64,000 nucleotides of DNA from Gongronella butleri (GCA_025201375.1 JAIWZP010000017.1:434001-498000), one strand, 5' to 3'; positions 34,941-46,817 are shown, numbered from the stretch's first letter. Notes: a model not told the origin generated them from the letters alone. Program-made: numbers and translations.

Positions 34941-37307
34941 ATGGCTCTTCCAGCAACCCAAAATATACCAACTTTCATCAACCTCTTGCGCTCGCACCCC
35001 GTTGTCATTGTGCGCGGTGGCACGGGCTGTGGCAAAACGACGCAGTAAGCGACGATTTTATCCTATGGCATCATGTCCATCGATTCATTGCATTGGTTTT
35101 GTATCATAGATTGCCGATGGCCGCTCAGCAGGCCTTCTCTTGCAAGGTGGTGTGCACGCAGCCTCGCCGAGCTGCAACGACGACGGTCGCCGCCCGCATC
35201 GCGGATGAACACGGCTCCCCCATTGGCCACCACGTTGGCTACGCCGTTCGTTTCGACAAGAAGCACACGGCCAGCACCAATGTTTTGTTTGCCACCGAGG
35301 GCCATCTATTGCAGAAGCAAGTTCCCCATCCCAAATGGGCGAACACTGCTGCAACAAATCGATTCGCTGGCATTGACATCCTGTTCCTGGATGAGTGCCA
35401 CGAGGATTCCAAGGAATTGGAGGTCTTGCTCTTCCTCGCCCGCGAGGTAGGATAAAAAAAATCTTTTGAAACAAAGATCCAACACGTACTTTTTTTAGGC
35501 CCTTGCAGATCGCCCCACTGATTTCAAGCTTGTCCTCATGTCTGCCACGCCAGATGTCACGACGCTGATGGCCTACTTTGAGAAATCCAAGCCCATGATC
35601 ATGGTAAGGTTCTCGTTTTTTTCGAGCAAACTTTTTTTTCTAATCTGAATTTTTTTCTCAAAGGATATTCCTGGCGTTTCCTTCCCCGTGGCCATCGTTC
35701 ACAAGGACGAAATTGACGAGGTCAAGCGTGACACCGCGGATTCGGATGCTTTGCTTGCGAATTTGATCATCAAGCACCACAACGACCCTGCCCAGGGTGG
35801 TGACTTTTTGGTGTTTCTACCCGGCGAACAGGAGATCAACAAGCTCGTCGCGCAGATCCGCAACCTCCAGAAGCAGCAGGAGCAGTCCCATTCCACTCGC
35901 AAATTGCTTTTGTTGGCTTTCCACGCTTCACAGCCTCACGCAGAGCACCAGCGCGTGTTTGAGCCGTTCCCAGAGGGTCGCAAGGTGATTGTCGCCACCA
36001 ACATTGCCGAGTCATCCCTGACCATTGGCAATTTGAAGGTGGTGTTTGATGGTTGCGAGCAAAAGGTCAAGCATTTCGACTTTGCGTTGAACGCGTTTGA
36101 GCTGCGCACGGAGCACGCGTGCAAGAACGCGCTTGTCCAGCGTGCTGGTCGTGTTGGTCGCACGTCTCCTGGTCGTGCCATCCGCATGTGCACCAAGGCC
36201 GAATTCGACAACTTGCCCGTTTCCAGCGTCGCCGCCGTCACACGCACCCCCATCGACGATGTGCTGCTCAAGCTGTTGATGTGCACGCCGTCCAACTCCG
36301 ATTGGCGTGATCTTTTCATGACCACGGCTCGCTTCATGCATCCGCCCAGTCCCATCGCCGAGCAACATGCGCTCAATCTTCTTGTAGATCTGATGGCCAT
36401 TACGTTCGACAACGCTGCAAATGAGCCGCTGCAGCTGCACCAGGCACAGCTGACAAAAAAGGGCCGCCAGATGAGCAACTTGCCTTTGCCGACGGCGCTT
36501 GCCTACGCGTTGGTGTCCACCAGCGTCGTCACGGCTCGCTTGCCGATGCTCAAGGCCACGGCTATGCTTACAATTCCGGGCGCCGTCTTTGCCATTCCCC
36601 GCGGCACCGAGGACGACCACTACGCTGCACAGCGCGCCCTCCAGCATGTCCGCTGCGCCTTCGTTTCTTGCTTGTCGGACCACGTGACATTGCTCAATGT
36701 CCTCCATGCCTATCATCAGCAGCATGTGGACAATCGCGACTCTTGGTGTGCCGCCAATTTCATCAATGCGCACAGCCTCCGTGAAGCTGATTCGGTCTTT
36801 GACCAGCTTCAAGCCATCATGATGGACATTCGCCAGTGGGATCGTGTAAACGTCCTCAATTTCAAGTCCAAGAACGTCTCGAATGATCTGATCGTTGCGC
36901 TTCTGGAGGCATACACGGAAAACGTCGCTGTGCGCTGCCGTGCTGCCACTGCCACCCACCAAATGGAACTTGAACACCTGGAGCAAGGCTGCCAAAATGT
37001 CGACAACGACACGTACTTGGTCGTCTGGTCCGGCCAAAAGGTGAGGCTGCCTTACAAGAGCGCTGCTTATGCCAAGGACCCCAGCAAGATGGCCTCAAGC
37101 TCCAAGGACGCCATGACCACCCCGCCGCTCGTCTTTTTTTCCGACGCCAACAAGCAAGAAGGCGGCATTTTGACCATGGTCAACTGTTCGGCTGTCAAGC
37201 CCAAGCACATCAAGTCATCAAAACGTTTCAGCAACGCTCTTGCCAAATACCGCAGCAACATCAGTCTCGTCGTCGCCCAGCGCTTGCGCCAAGAAGGTAT
37301 CGCCTAG
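34941..37307 (+). CDS. DECH-motif RHA/DEAH-family helicase (copy H2), intact
   Basis: Model: join(34941..35044, 35110..35446, 35499..35603, 35664..37307), 729 aa, three introns. SF2 helicase motifs: I GGTGCGKTTQ at 26-35, Ia TQPRRAA, II DECH at 129-132, III SAT at 162-164, IV region FLVFLPGEQE, V ATNIAESSLTI near 293, VI QRAGRVGR at 341-348. After the core come a winged-helix/ratchet region (FMHPPSP, LTKKGRQMSNLPLPTALAY) and DHVTLLNVLHAYH with WCAANFINAHSL, then an OB-like end. This is the DHX/HrpA layout, usually an ATP-driven RNA translocase. It differs from housekeeping DEAH proteins in the DECH box, the minimal N-terminus and its multi-copy, partly decayed state here. The partner or substrate is unknown; its neighbourhood suggests a link with the GIY-YIG family. 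Confidence 0.85.
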
Positions 37308-37321
37308 CCCTCTACCTCTTT

Positions 37322-37354
<33 letters not shown>

Positions 37355-38099
37355 ATTATTTATTCCACACCCTCCTCCAAATTCTCCTCTTTCTGTTTCT
37401 CTCTTTTTTTCAGGCTGGTGGCCGCTGGCTGTGTTTTTTTTTCAAAACCATCCACTGCACCTTCCAGATACCCAATAAAATTTATTTTTTTTCTCGCGTG
37501 TAAAGACGCTTCGGAGCATATAAAATGTCAGTTGAGGACTGTCTTTAAGAAAGAAAGGGACGAATCAAAGCTCAAGAACTCATTTCCAGACGCTTGCTGC
37601 GGCGCAGCTGTCATTCTCAGAGTGCCGCAGTGAATAAAACCTCAAAGAGAGCGAACAAGCGACAGATCGTGCTTTGTCCTAATGAGAATCATTTGGGATG
37701 AGGATTGCCAAAGCCTAGCACGCGTTGAACACTCTGTTTCAAGCTGAAATCACATATAAGACCGACGATTGACCCAATGTTGTCCGTCATCCGCGCGTCT
37801 GGTGCGGTCCAAGCGCCAGTCGCCAATGCATGGTGACTTTAACCCTTGTCTAGCACCAGCAGCGAGGCATTTGGAAGGACTGTGACGCAACTGGTTTTCC
37901 CACAGGCTCAAACGGTGAAGCCATGCCGCCAGCGCCTGATACACGACGACAAAAGCAGAATGACACGCACTTAAGCACCCAGTCACCCAAAAACCCGCAT
38001 TGTCATCGATCTGTCTCCATTCCGACACTGACGCTCACATTCTTTCCTTCATTGTTGTATGATACGGGTGCCCAGCTGCGTCGGCTGACACGCGTCTGT
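37308..38099. other. intergenic after H2
   Basis: A long T-run (about 37324-37353) follows the stop codon. Then unclassified sequence with no supported gene. Confidence 0.45.
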
Positions 38100-38250
38100 T
38101 CCTAATCAAATCGATGCATCTGGTGTGTCTCTTGCTAGTAGACGCGTCGACACGGGTTCATGGGCGCGTTCTTCCGTGCAATTCGCTGTTGAAATTAAAT
38201 CTAAAATTGCTTATTGCTTGTCAATCAGCAGGTCGATTTACGCGCCATGA
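38100..38250 (+). repeat. partial R2 copy
   Basis: Matches 20215-20365 and, inverted, about 735-885: TCTCTTGCTAGTAGACGCGT, then a CGTGCAATTCGCTGTTGAAA-like block and AATTGCTTATTGCTTG. Only the end portion of R2 is present. Confidence 0.7.
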
Positions 38251-38459
38251 CCCATTTTATTATGAGAAAAGCATGCGAAAAAAAAAATCAAGAGAAATAT
38301 ACCAAATTGAGGGTAAGCGGATCATGAGCGTGTGTCAAATGCAATGATTTTCCTTTTTTTTTTTTTTCTTTTCGTTTGGGAAGAGATTGGCTGGAGGCTG
38401 GACGATGGTATTTTTCAGAGGGAGTGGTAACACAAATGGGGGTTTTTGTTCATGTTTTT

Positions 38460-38735
38460 CTGAAAGAATAGCTAATGACGAGCACTGCCGCCTTGCGGTC
38501 AACGTCTGGGTCCGTGTGGAGACGATAGTGGCCCTGGGGCACCGAATTGGGCGCGGCTCACGGAAGCCATACCGGCAAAACATCTCTCCTTGCTGGAGAC
38601 GATCCGCCGAATTCTTTTTTGCCCACAACGTTACCAAGCGAGGCAACACGCTTAGCGACGCCCACCTTTCCCGAGGCCAAGTAGTGGGCCAAATCGTCGG
38701 CAGTCAGCACCTTTTTGGACGCGCATGCTATGAAA
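38460..38735 (-). pseudogene. fragment of the GIY-YIG family C-terminal domain (copy D)
   Basis: Minus strand: an intron 3' end (GCGCCATTGACCACACC, T-run, ATAG) is followed by coding sequence equivalent to the third exon of gene C (KVGVAKRVASLG, frameshift, DRLQQGEMFCRYGF). It then jumps over about 190 residues to VPQGHYRLHTDPDVDRKA. So it is a frameshifted and internally deleted copy. It lies directly downstream of A, from which it is separated by one hybrid intron. Confidence 0.7.
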
Positions 38736-38795
38736 AAAAGGTGTGGTCAATGGCGCGTTTTTTTTTTTTCGTCTTCCCTCTTTTTAGCAACTCAC

Positions 38796-41637
38796 CAGAG
38801 TTGGCGACCTTGTGGGTTCTCCCAGAACTCCATCTCGAGCGGGGCCATGTCGATTGTACCCGTGATTGTCTTGAGCGCCACACGGAAATTCATGCCTTGG
38901 CCACGGGGATAGTTGTTTTTGGTGTGGAAATGCTGCTTTGAATTTGTTGCTCGCGCGATCGAGGTACTTTTCGGCAAACAGGCACGCCACACACATCTTG
39001 TCCCACGTGCCATGCAGCGAATTGTGGAGAGGGATGTCGAGAAGCTCTATGGTCTTCTTGAACGCGAAAAAGCTCGTGTCGTGACCGATGCGTTCCAATG
39101 TGACGTCCTTGATCTTGATAATTTCGCGACGGGCGTCAAGGACGTACTCGTCGGAATCAGTACGTTTTAACAGCACGGCGCGGCGATCGACCTGCGGGTC
39201 CACGTGAAGGCGATACTGGCCCTGCGGCACCGAACTGGGCCATGGGATGCCATTGGGCATAGCGCGGGCCATGCCGTTCTCACCAATGACGCGCACCGGG
39301 GTATCCAAAAACATCTCAATGGCGTCCATGCCCTTGATGGTCGTGGGCGCAGCACGGAGACGCTCCTTGTGGATGGCAGTCATCTGCTTGCCCTTGGCCG
39401 GCGTCGCCGCCTTGACCAGCTCGGAGTCGTCGAGGAACGAATGGTCGCCTTTCTCCAATCCAATGAGGGGACCAAGGCGAGAGATGGCATTGAGCTGCTG
39501 CGCGGTATGCGTCTCGGTCGCTTCAAAGCGCGCAGCTTGGTGGGCCTGCAAGGCGCAATGGAAGATGTCGCGGCCTTGCTCCAGCGACGTGAGCCAATGC
39601 ACAATGGCATCCTTGTCGGCGTGCAGGCCGCGTAGCTCGGGAGAGCCAAAGCGCCACAGAGTCTCGGCCTGTTGGAGACGCTCACCCGACCTTTTCTCAC
39701 CCTCGGCGTGGCCAAGACTGGCAACATGCTTGACGACGCTCTTCTTGCCCATTGCCGAGCGTTGTGCCAATTCCTCGAGCGTAAACGTCATCTTGGCACC
39801 ACGAGCTACGAAAAAAAAAAAGACGTGGTCAATGGCGCTTTTTTTTTTTTTTTTTGGTCGTACCTTTGTTTTTGTTGATGTCGCGTCGTGGTATTTGACA
39901 AATGCGGCATCGATGCGCTCGGCAAGGTCAGATTGGGCCTCTTTCTCCTTCCAGAGAGCAAGCACGCGCTCGCAGAGGGCCTTGGTCATTTTGCCGGGAG
40001 GATCGGGCGACGCAAGCACTTCCGCAGCGCACTTTTCAAGCAGGAGCACGCGAGCCCAGCACAACAGCTCGAAGCGCATGATGTCCGGCGAACCAGGACC
40101 ATAGCTAACAAAGCCATGGTCCAAGCAGGGCATGCACCACATGTTGCGTGGTTCTTGGCCAATCGGCGCCGCGTAGTCGAAATCGGCGTCAATGTTGGTC
40201 AGATGGGCTGCGTCAACCTCTCGGCATAACGGGCGTCCGTCAAGCCGTACCTGAAAAGGAAAGAAAATGCAATGAGATTCGTGTACGCATCTCTCTTTTT
40301 TTTTCTCTCTTTTTTCACATACACGCCGTGGAAATAGGAATAGCCGACTGCAGCAGGCAGCACGCCGAGTCACGGCAGAACGATTGGCTGCAGCGCCTGC
40401 AGCACATGGGACAGGATAAGGATGTCCTCGGCAAGATGGTCGCGGTTGCGCGTGGCATACATTTCGACGACGCCAAAGAGATACACGACATCGCCGTTCG
40501 TGCCCTGCACCGATCTGAGCATGCCTTTGCACAGATTGCCCGCGTGCGAGCCTTGGAAATACGGCTGGGCCGTGCACATATCATCTTGGTGGCCTGCATG
40601 ATAAGAAGCACGAAATCGTACAAAATCGTTAGTTTTGCCAAAAGAAAGTCGCTTTTCTCTGTCGGACATACTTCAAAGAATGACTTGCATGCTGTTTTGT
40701 GGTCATTGTCAACCGTGACGGGGTTCTCCAGGAGCTGTTGGCCATTTTGGTTGGACTTCCTGGTCCGAATCTTCGTCGTGCTCCATTTTGAGAGTTGGAA
40801 AAAATAGGATTGGAATTGAGTAGTGATGTCGGACCCCACGATCGTCAAGGGTAACTCCTTTGGAGCGTGAGGGCCATATTGGCCAATGGCATGCCACGCC
40901 GACATCTCGCGGACCAAATCGGTGGAATCTTGCTGGAAGCCAGGCCACTGGTCCTTGTAAATTTTGCGGATGGCTTCCTTCAACACAACACAAGCGTCAT
41001 TGGGCATAGGACGGCGGGGGATCGAGCCAAGACCAAAGCCGTCAATGACTTGCAAGTCGTCATCCAGGGGTTGGTAGGAACGATAGTAACCACCCGGCTG
41101 AGAATTGAGGAGCAATTTACGATCAAAGAGGTGAATCGCAAATTGCTCGGTGCTGTCCGCCAATTGGTTGCACTCGTCGCTGGGGCGGCGTGTGGAGGCC
41201 GAGCAAGGGCACGTAAAACACCTTTTCACGACCGCTCGTGCCCGGGAACAAGGCGTCGGCAGTCTTCATGAAATTTTGGTGGCGAGACTTTGACTTCTTG
41301 TCGTTGCCGTCTTCCACCTTTCGCTTTTCAGCGGTGCGCGTCGTCACGCCAATATAGCGCACCCACACTGTGTCACCGGCATCGCAATTGGGCAACTCGT
41401 CACGCCCAATTCTTCACAAACGGGTCGTTTGTGTACTTTTTCTCATACTCGTCCAGCACCAGTCATCAGCTTGCCATCCATCCCGGCCAAAGAACGCACC
41501 AATTAGTCGGCGGGCCCGTGCTGTTGCCCACGTCGCGCACGCTGCAAAAAAAAAGAAAGAAAAAAAGAAATGAGATCCTTGTATTCGTCTTTTTTTCGCT
41601 TACACGCCATGGAAATCCGACAAAGAGCGAAAAATAA
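38796..41637 (-). pseudogene. GIY-YIG-family gene, broken copy A
   Basis: Homologous to gene C along most of its length. The 5' end is not the true start: it carries TTTCCATGGCGTGTAAGCG, a copy of the internal exon 1/intron 1 junction, joined to the shared promoter. Then come VLDEYEKKYTNDPFV, an extra G near 41404 (frameshift), VWVRYIGVTTR (GIY-YIG start), another frameshift near 41185, LADSTEQFAIHL and LLNSQPGGYYRSYQP. A stretch absent from C follows, then LCKGMLRSVQG, a TGA stop at 40370-40372, and exons equivalent to C exons 2 and 3 (VYGLTDARYAERL, and ARGAKMTFTLEELAQRSAMG to DFYTLL-like) with a further frameshift near 38950. It cannot make the full protein, though the 38950-40250 part stays largely open. 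Confidence 0.85.
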
Positions 41638-41704
41638 TCATAAAGGGGAGGAGAAAGAAAAGCGAGAAAAAGAGAGAGTGTGAAAAAAAACAAAAAAAAG
41701 GGGG

Positions 41705-42156
41705 GGGGGGGAGGTGAGCTTTTTTATATCGGATCGAGTCATCCAATTGCATGCAGCACCCCGTTGGTTTCTGACAAAATACCTTTCTATCATCGATGAC
41801 GACACCAAAAGGGTCGAGACACGAGCCAAATCTTCCACTGACCGGCGCGCCCCGTTTGACTTGCATGCCGTTTTGATTGATGATCATGAGTCAGCTGGTT
41901 CATTTGCAATCGTCTTTGTCTGTGACCACAAAAACGAGGTCATTGGGGTTCAAGAGCGCCATTTTTCCCGTCCCAATCATCCCGGTCGTCTTTTTTTTTT
42001 GTGTGTGTGTGTGTGCGTGTGGGTGTGTGTGTGTGCTCAATGCCGCCTGCAGGGTTGCATGAACGCGCCTCCTGATTGGTGATCCGCGCATGATCAACGT
42101 TCCCCCCTTGCCCCCCTCCCTTTTTTTTTAACCCGGTAAAACTCTTTCTCAAACCC
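41705..42156 (-). promoter_or_regulatory. 5' flank of copy A, inverted match to 29775-30235
   Basis: See the entry at 29775 for the landmarks. Here the middle contains a GT microsatellite (about 42000-42038) in the position of an A-run in the other copy. The TATA-like GATATAAAAAAG lies at about 41720-41731 on the minus strand, roughly 90 bases before the first ATG of the broken gene, with a CT-rich leader between. Confidence 0.8.
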
Positions 42157-42876
42157 CAATCAATCAAAATCTGTAGCAACGATGTGGAAAAAGTGTTTTA
42201 TACGCGGTTGGCCCCATGCTCCTAATTCGCTAATCACAATGAGCCAACGGGCCAAAGGATCAGCAGCGCTAGCGTTGATATTTTCGCACTGAAATCGACA
42301 AAAAAAAACAGGGCGTGACGCGCACACGTCGGCGCCACGCACGTCGTCGTGACCCAGGAGGGCGCTTGTGTTTCTACTCGGGGTTCAAAAAATGGGCCTG
42401 CCCATCAAACCTAGCGCGTTCATTGCCAAAAAAGGATGCTGATTCATGCAAATCAACCTGTGTAACTTGGCACAAACCTGTCTTGACACATCCTAGACGA
42501 CGCCGTAATCAGGGAAAAAGAAAAAAAAGTCCACAGCGCACACGCGAATTGACATGAAATTTGGCGTTTTTTTTTTCAAAATTCTGCTGTCAATGGGACA
42601 GGTTCAATGAGCACAAGGCTCATTGTGCGATAAATACAATGATTTGCCCCCTTTTTTCTTTTTTTATGTGTACCTCTTTGTCTTTTGCCTTTTTATTCTC
42701 TCTCTCGTGCCTTTTTCACTCTTTTCCACTTTTTTTTTTCAATCTCTCGTGTCTTTTCTTTTATCTCTTTCTCTACACATCAAATCAAACAAGAGTAAAA
42801 AAAATAAAAATAAAAAAAAAATACAAAAAATACGCCATTGAACACGGTCTTTGCTTGAATAGCTCGCGGTGCCAAT
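42157..42876 (+). other. intergenic and leader of gene B
   Basis: Nothing recognised to about 42600, then T- and CT-rich leader. The last 45 bases (CGCCATTGAACACGGTC then AATAG and CTCGCGGTGCCAA) match the 3' end of an internal intron and the first codons of exon 3 in genes A and C, so gene B starts inside that intron. Confidence 0.65.
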
Positions 42877-44129
42877 ATGAGCAGTATCGATAATTTGGCC
42901 CTCTACTCGGAATGGGGCAGAATGAGCATTGCCAAGCGTGTTGCCGCGATTGGCCACGCCGTGGGCGCCAAAGATTCGGCAGATCGTCGCCAACAGGCCG
43001 AGACCCTCTGGGATTCCGACCATCCCGAGCTGCGCCGCCTTCATGCGGACAAGGAGGCCTTTGTGCGCTGGATCACGTCACTGGAGAAAGACCGCGACAT
43101 TTTCCATTGCGCTCTTTACGCGCACCAAGTGGCGCGTTTTGAGGCGACCGAGACGCACACGAGCAGGCAGCTCAATGCCATTTCTCGCTTTGGCCCGCTC
43201 ATTGGCGAACGCGCCGGGGATCACAGCTTTCTCAACGACCCCGAAAAAATCAAGGCTGCTGCGAGCGCCAAGGGCAAGCAAATGGCCGCCGTGCACAAGC
43301 TCCGTCGACGCGCCGCACCGATCACCGTCAAGGGCAAAAAGGCGATTGACCTCTTTTTGGATGCGCCGGTGCACGTCAACAGCAACCATCGCATCAATCT
43401 TCGCGTCATTGGCAATGATAAAAAGGCGCGCGCCGTGCAAAACGGCATCCAGCTCGCTAAATCGGTGGCTGAGGGCGACTACCTACTCCACGTGGACCCG
43501 GACATCGATCGCCGCGCGGTGCTCCTCAAACATGTGGATTCCACCACGGATTACGTCCATGACGCCAAGGGCAACCTCATCAAGATCACGGACACCGAAT
43601 TGTTGCGCCCCGGGCGCAACGTTTGTCTTGAAGTTTTTAAAAAGACACTCGCTCGCCTTGGTATTCCTCTGCACAATTCTTTGCTGCAGGCTGGCCAAGG
43701 CCGCATGGACCGCGTGGCGCGTCTTTTTGTGCAAAAGCACTGCATCCGCGGCGCCAATGACTTTTGCACAGACTTTTACACCTTGTTAAAGACACCGGCC
43801 GGCCATCGTCCTCCCCACGCCAAGGGTCGACACTTTGCCACCGCACTCAAAGAGTTGACCGATACGCTTGAAATGGATCCCGCCGAGAAACTTTTCTGGA
43901 CGTCATCCAAAGGCCAGGGCCTCAAGTAAGTGAAGAAAAAAAAATTAATTGGCTGTCCTTGAACTTTTTCTTTGAATCCAGTCGCATCCGTAAGGAGCTG
44001 GAGCGTCTTGTTGGCAAAATTTCCACCCAAAAGACGGGTGGCAGCAACACGAATTGGAAGTTTCCAGACTACGAGCTGCCCGCCGCCGCCGAGCATGAAA
44101 ATGAGGACAATGACGGCACCGACACTTGA
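42877..44129 (+). CDS. C-terminal-domain-only member of the GIY-YIG family (copy B)
   Basis: Model: join(42877..43925, 43982..44129), 398 aa, open throughout. It matches exons 3 and 4 of gene C over the whole length: KRVAAIGHAVGAKDS, QQAETLW, HADKEAFVRWITSLEKDRDI, QLNAISRFGPLIGERAGDHS, AKGKQMAAVHKLRRRAAP, LLHVDPDIDRRAVLLKHVDS and KKTLARLGIPLHNSL. The GIY-YIG part is missing. The final intron is at the same place as in C, and the protein ends in an acidic tail (HENEDNDGTDT). I know no named domain for this region; it is alpha/beta-like with many basic residues. With intact frame and splice sites it may be expressed as a stand-alone protein, for example a regulator of the full-length form, but it may also be a recent non-functional truncation. 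Confidence 0.75.
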
Positions 44130-44684
44130 CTGACCCCCAGTCCGTGACGACAACACAACATTGTGACCCAGTCATTCAGCCAGATTTTCCCTTGATATTT
44201 TGCCATCTTTTTATAAAATAATGTTTGTGGCGCATCCTCCTTTTTTTCTCGTGTTTGGATGTTTCATGCCAATGGGAATACAGTACATACAGTACTGTAC
44301 AGTACAGTACTGTACATGCGCGTCATGATGACCTACCGGTAAAATTATGTTGCTTGCAGGCGTTGCAGCATTGCCATACGAAGGACGACGGACGAAGGGG
44401 AGTACTGTAGTAAGATACCGTATGAGTAGGGCGATTGATGCTTTTTACCGGTACTGTATTTCATTCCTTTTTCACCTTTTTCTCGCTAGTCGCTACAGTA
44501 TGGCAGCATTTTGCGTTTGTACGGCAGCACCACGCACACCACGGTGGTGTGCGTCAAAATGCGCAGTTTTGTCGCAACATCATGAATGAATAGTAGTAGT
44601 AATGCACTCGCGTTGTCACTTATGATTTACCGGTATGAATGCCTGCACACACGCGCCACACCCTACTACAAGGCACAAAAATAC
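44130..44684. other. intergenic with TACTGTA-rich palindromic block
   Basis: No gene. Bases 44281-44317 are a run of overlapping CAGTACTGTAC palindromes, and further TACTGTA/ACCGGTA motifs follow to about 44700. Confidence 0.6.
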
Positions 44685-45915
44685 TGTATGCACATTTGCC
44701 TTTGAAAAACGAAAAAGCTTGTTTTCTGGAATTTGCCGGCCTGCTTGTGCCTCCAGATTTTTTTTTACAGTCTGCTCACCCGCCAATGAAACTTGCATGA
44801 CGGCGTAAACTATAGTCCAGTGTTCAAGACGGATCCGCCCGATTTTTTTTGGACTCAAAAATGCCAAATACCTACTACTGTATATGTAGAACCATTTTGT
44901 ATTCATCTATCCATCTGCGTGGTCGACCTCGCTCAAAAATAGCTGCATCGCATTCTGCGCAAAATTTGCACCAAAAAACTTAAACCCCCAAAGCGCTACG
45001 ACCACTTTTGAAAAATTCAGGGGTCACACATTTCAATCTCAAAAAATACCAAATTTGGGAAATTTAGAACTCCGAGTGATCAATGCATCCCAAACAGGTA
45101 ACTCCGACGAATCTCAATTGGCACACAAAATGGCATGCAGATCGCCCCAAGCAAGCAACTTGAGAAAAACGCCAAAGAGTGGCGCATGAACGCCGACCGA
45201 TCGAAAAAAAGTGCCTACTTTGGTCAAGATTATTTTTCACCGATTCATGTTTGACTCCTTCCCAAAATAGCAACTTGTTTTTGTGCACTGGTGGTCTGCA
45301 GCCTACAGAAAAAATGACCGATGCAAAGTGTTCAAGCAACAAACCCAACCTACTAGCTATCGCGCTGCAAGTCATCCCATTAGATGCTTTGCCTCCATAT
45401 TTGTTATAGTACTAGGTCTGAAATAAAAATCACTGGTTGACTTGGCCGTTCTCGAGCAAATCGACATTTTAAAAAGTGTCTAAATAAATAGGCTGATTTC
45501 TCCGTCAATTTTGATCAGATCGCGGTAAAACTTGCTTCTTCATTGGATGGAGATTCATCAGAAGCAGCAGCTGCATTCGACATGTTAAAAGCACCTCGGG
45601 TTGTTTTTCCAGCTGTCGATAAAAGCGAGTCTGAAAATTAATTCAATCTTATTGTAAATGTAGCTAGACCGACTTTTGCAAGGGCGTACAAAAAAGTTTG
45701 TCCATCTGGCGAGCAAACAATGATTCAAGCAAAAATAACGCCCAAGTGTGTCTCTTTCTTCTTCGATCAATGCCATTTTTACCACCGTGGTGATCCACAT
45801 ACAAGATATTTCAAAACCCTGTGCCAAATTTGTGAAAATGTAGACCTAATGACGGCATTTTGAATTCATACTGAGTATACACAAGGACGTAGTACAAGCC
45901 GACCTCTGATTATTT
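44685..45915 (+). repeat. dispersed repeat R1, copy B
   Basis: Same landmark order as at 17398-18610, including TTGTGCCTCCAGA, CCCCCAAAGCGCTACGACC, GTGATCAATGCATCCCAAAC, GTGCCTACTTTGGTCAA and CGCGCTGCAAGTCATCCCAT. It is somewhat longer through small insertions. Confidence 0.85.
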
Positions 45916-46817
45916 TTAAGAGTTTGTTCTACATCTGTATGATAGATACAAATTGTTGGACGCCCCGAAATAACCTAAACTGTAAAGAAATACAAAGTTT
46001 ATTGGGGGAAGCAATCCATTGATTTTTTGTGGTCTTTAAGAATAGATTTGTGAAAAAAATCATGAAAAAATCGCCAACTTTCTAAAATTGTCGACAATAC
46101 AACAGTAGCCTACTAGTAGCCACTACCACCCTCTGGTTAAGCGCTTGCGTTTCTTTCCACCACTTGCAACAAGTTTTCAGCATGATCGAATGTGCATCAA
46201 GCACGACAGGGACGAATTTGTAAATTTCTAGAAAAATATCGATTTTCTCGTCAACGGAGAACGAACTGATCAACACCACCCAGGTTTTACTTTTGTTTCC
46301 GAGATATCGAGAAGCTCAGAAGCACGTAGCCAAAACGCTCTATCATAAATACTGGTCCAGTCTCCTGGTCTACTGTACCGGACGTCTGGTGTTGTCACGA
46401 ATCTGCCTGCTTTTTTGTGGGTATTTTTTTCTTTATTTTAAAGTACCGTATGCCCTTGAACTGAATTCCCATTCAATTGCACATCAAATTCCAACCCATT
46501 CTTCCTCACTACTGGTCACATTCTTATTACATTCGTATTTAATCCTATCCCTTTTACTCTTTACACATTCCAAGTCCTTTTTTCATTCCTTTTGCTTTTC
46601 TTTCTTTTTTTTTTCTTTTGCTTTGCTTGCACCACCGCCTCGTATCCTAAAAACTACTGTGTGCCAGTGGTAAGTCCACCTAAATACATATCCTTCTTGC
46701 TTAATAGTGTAGCAATACTAATGACGATCAAAGGTTATTATCCTATTTTTTTGTTTCTTTTTTTATTTACGCGTTTTTTGCCTCGTTTTCTTGGTGTGAA
46801 CTGTTTTTTGGACAAAA
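45916..46817. other. intergenic before the small secreted protein
   Basis: No supported gene. T-rich from 46420, with a GTGGTAAGTCC donor-like site at about 46669 that could end a 5' leader exon of the next gene; this is not provable from sequence. Confidence 0.4.

Noticed and set aside
34941..37307. Housekeeping splicing DEAH helicase (Prp2/16/22/43 type)
   Set aside because: The box is DECH, the N-terminal extension is missing, and a decayed paralogue lies 4 kb away; core splicing helicases are single-copy and carry DEAH.
29775..42156. Terminal inverted repeats of a 12-kb DNA transposon
   Set aside because: The repeats contain a TATA box and leader and head two copies of the same gene family, so a duplicated promoter explains them; no target duplication or intact transposase was seen. 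Kept only as a possibility in the finding.
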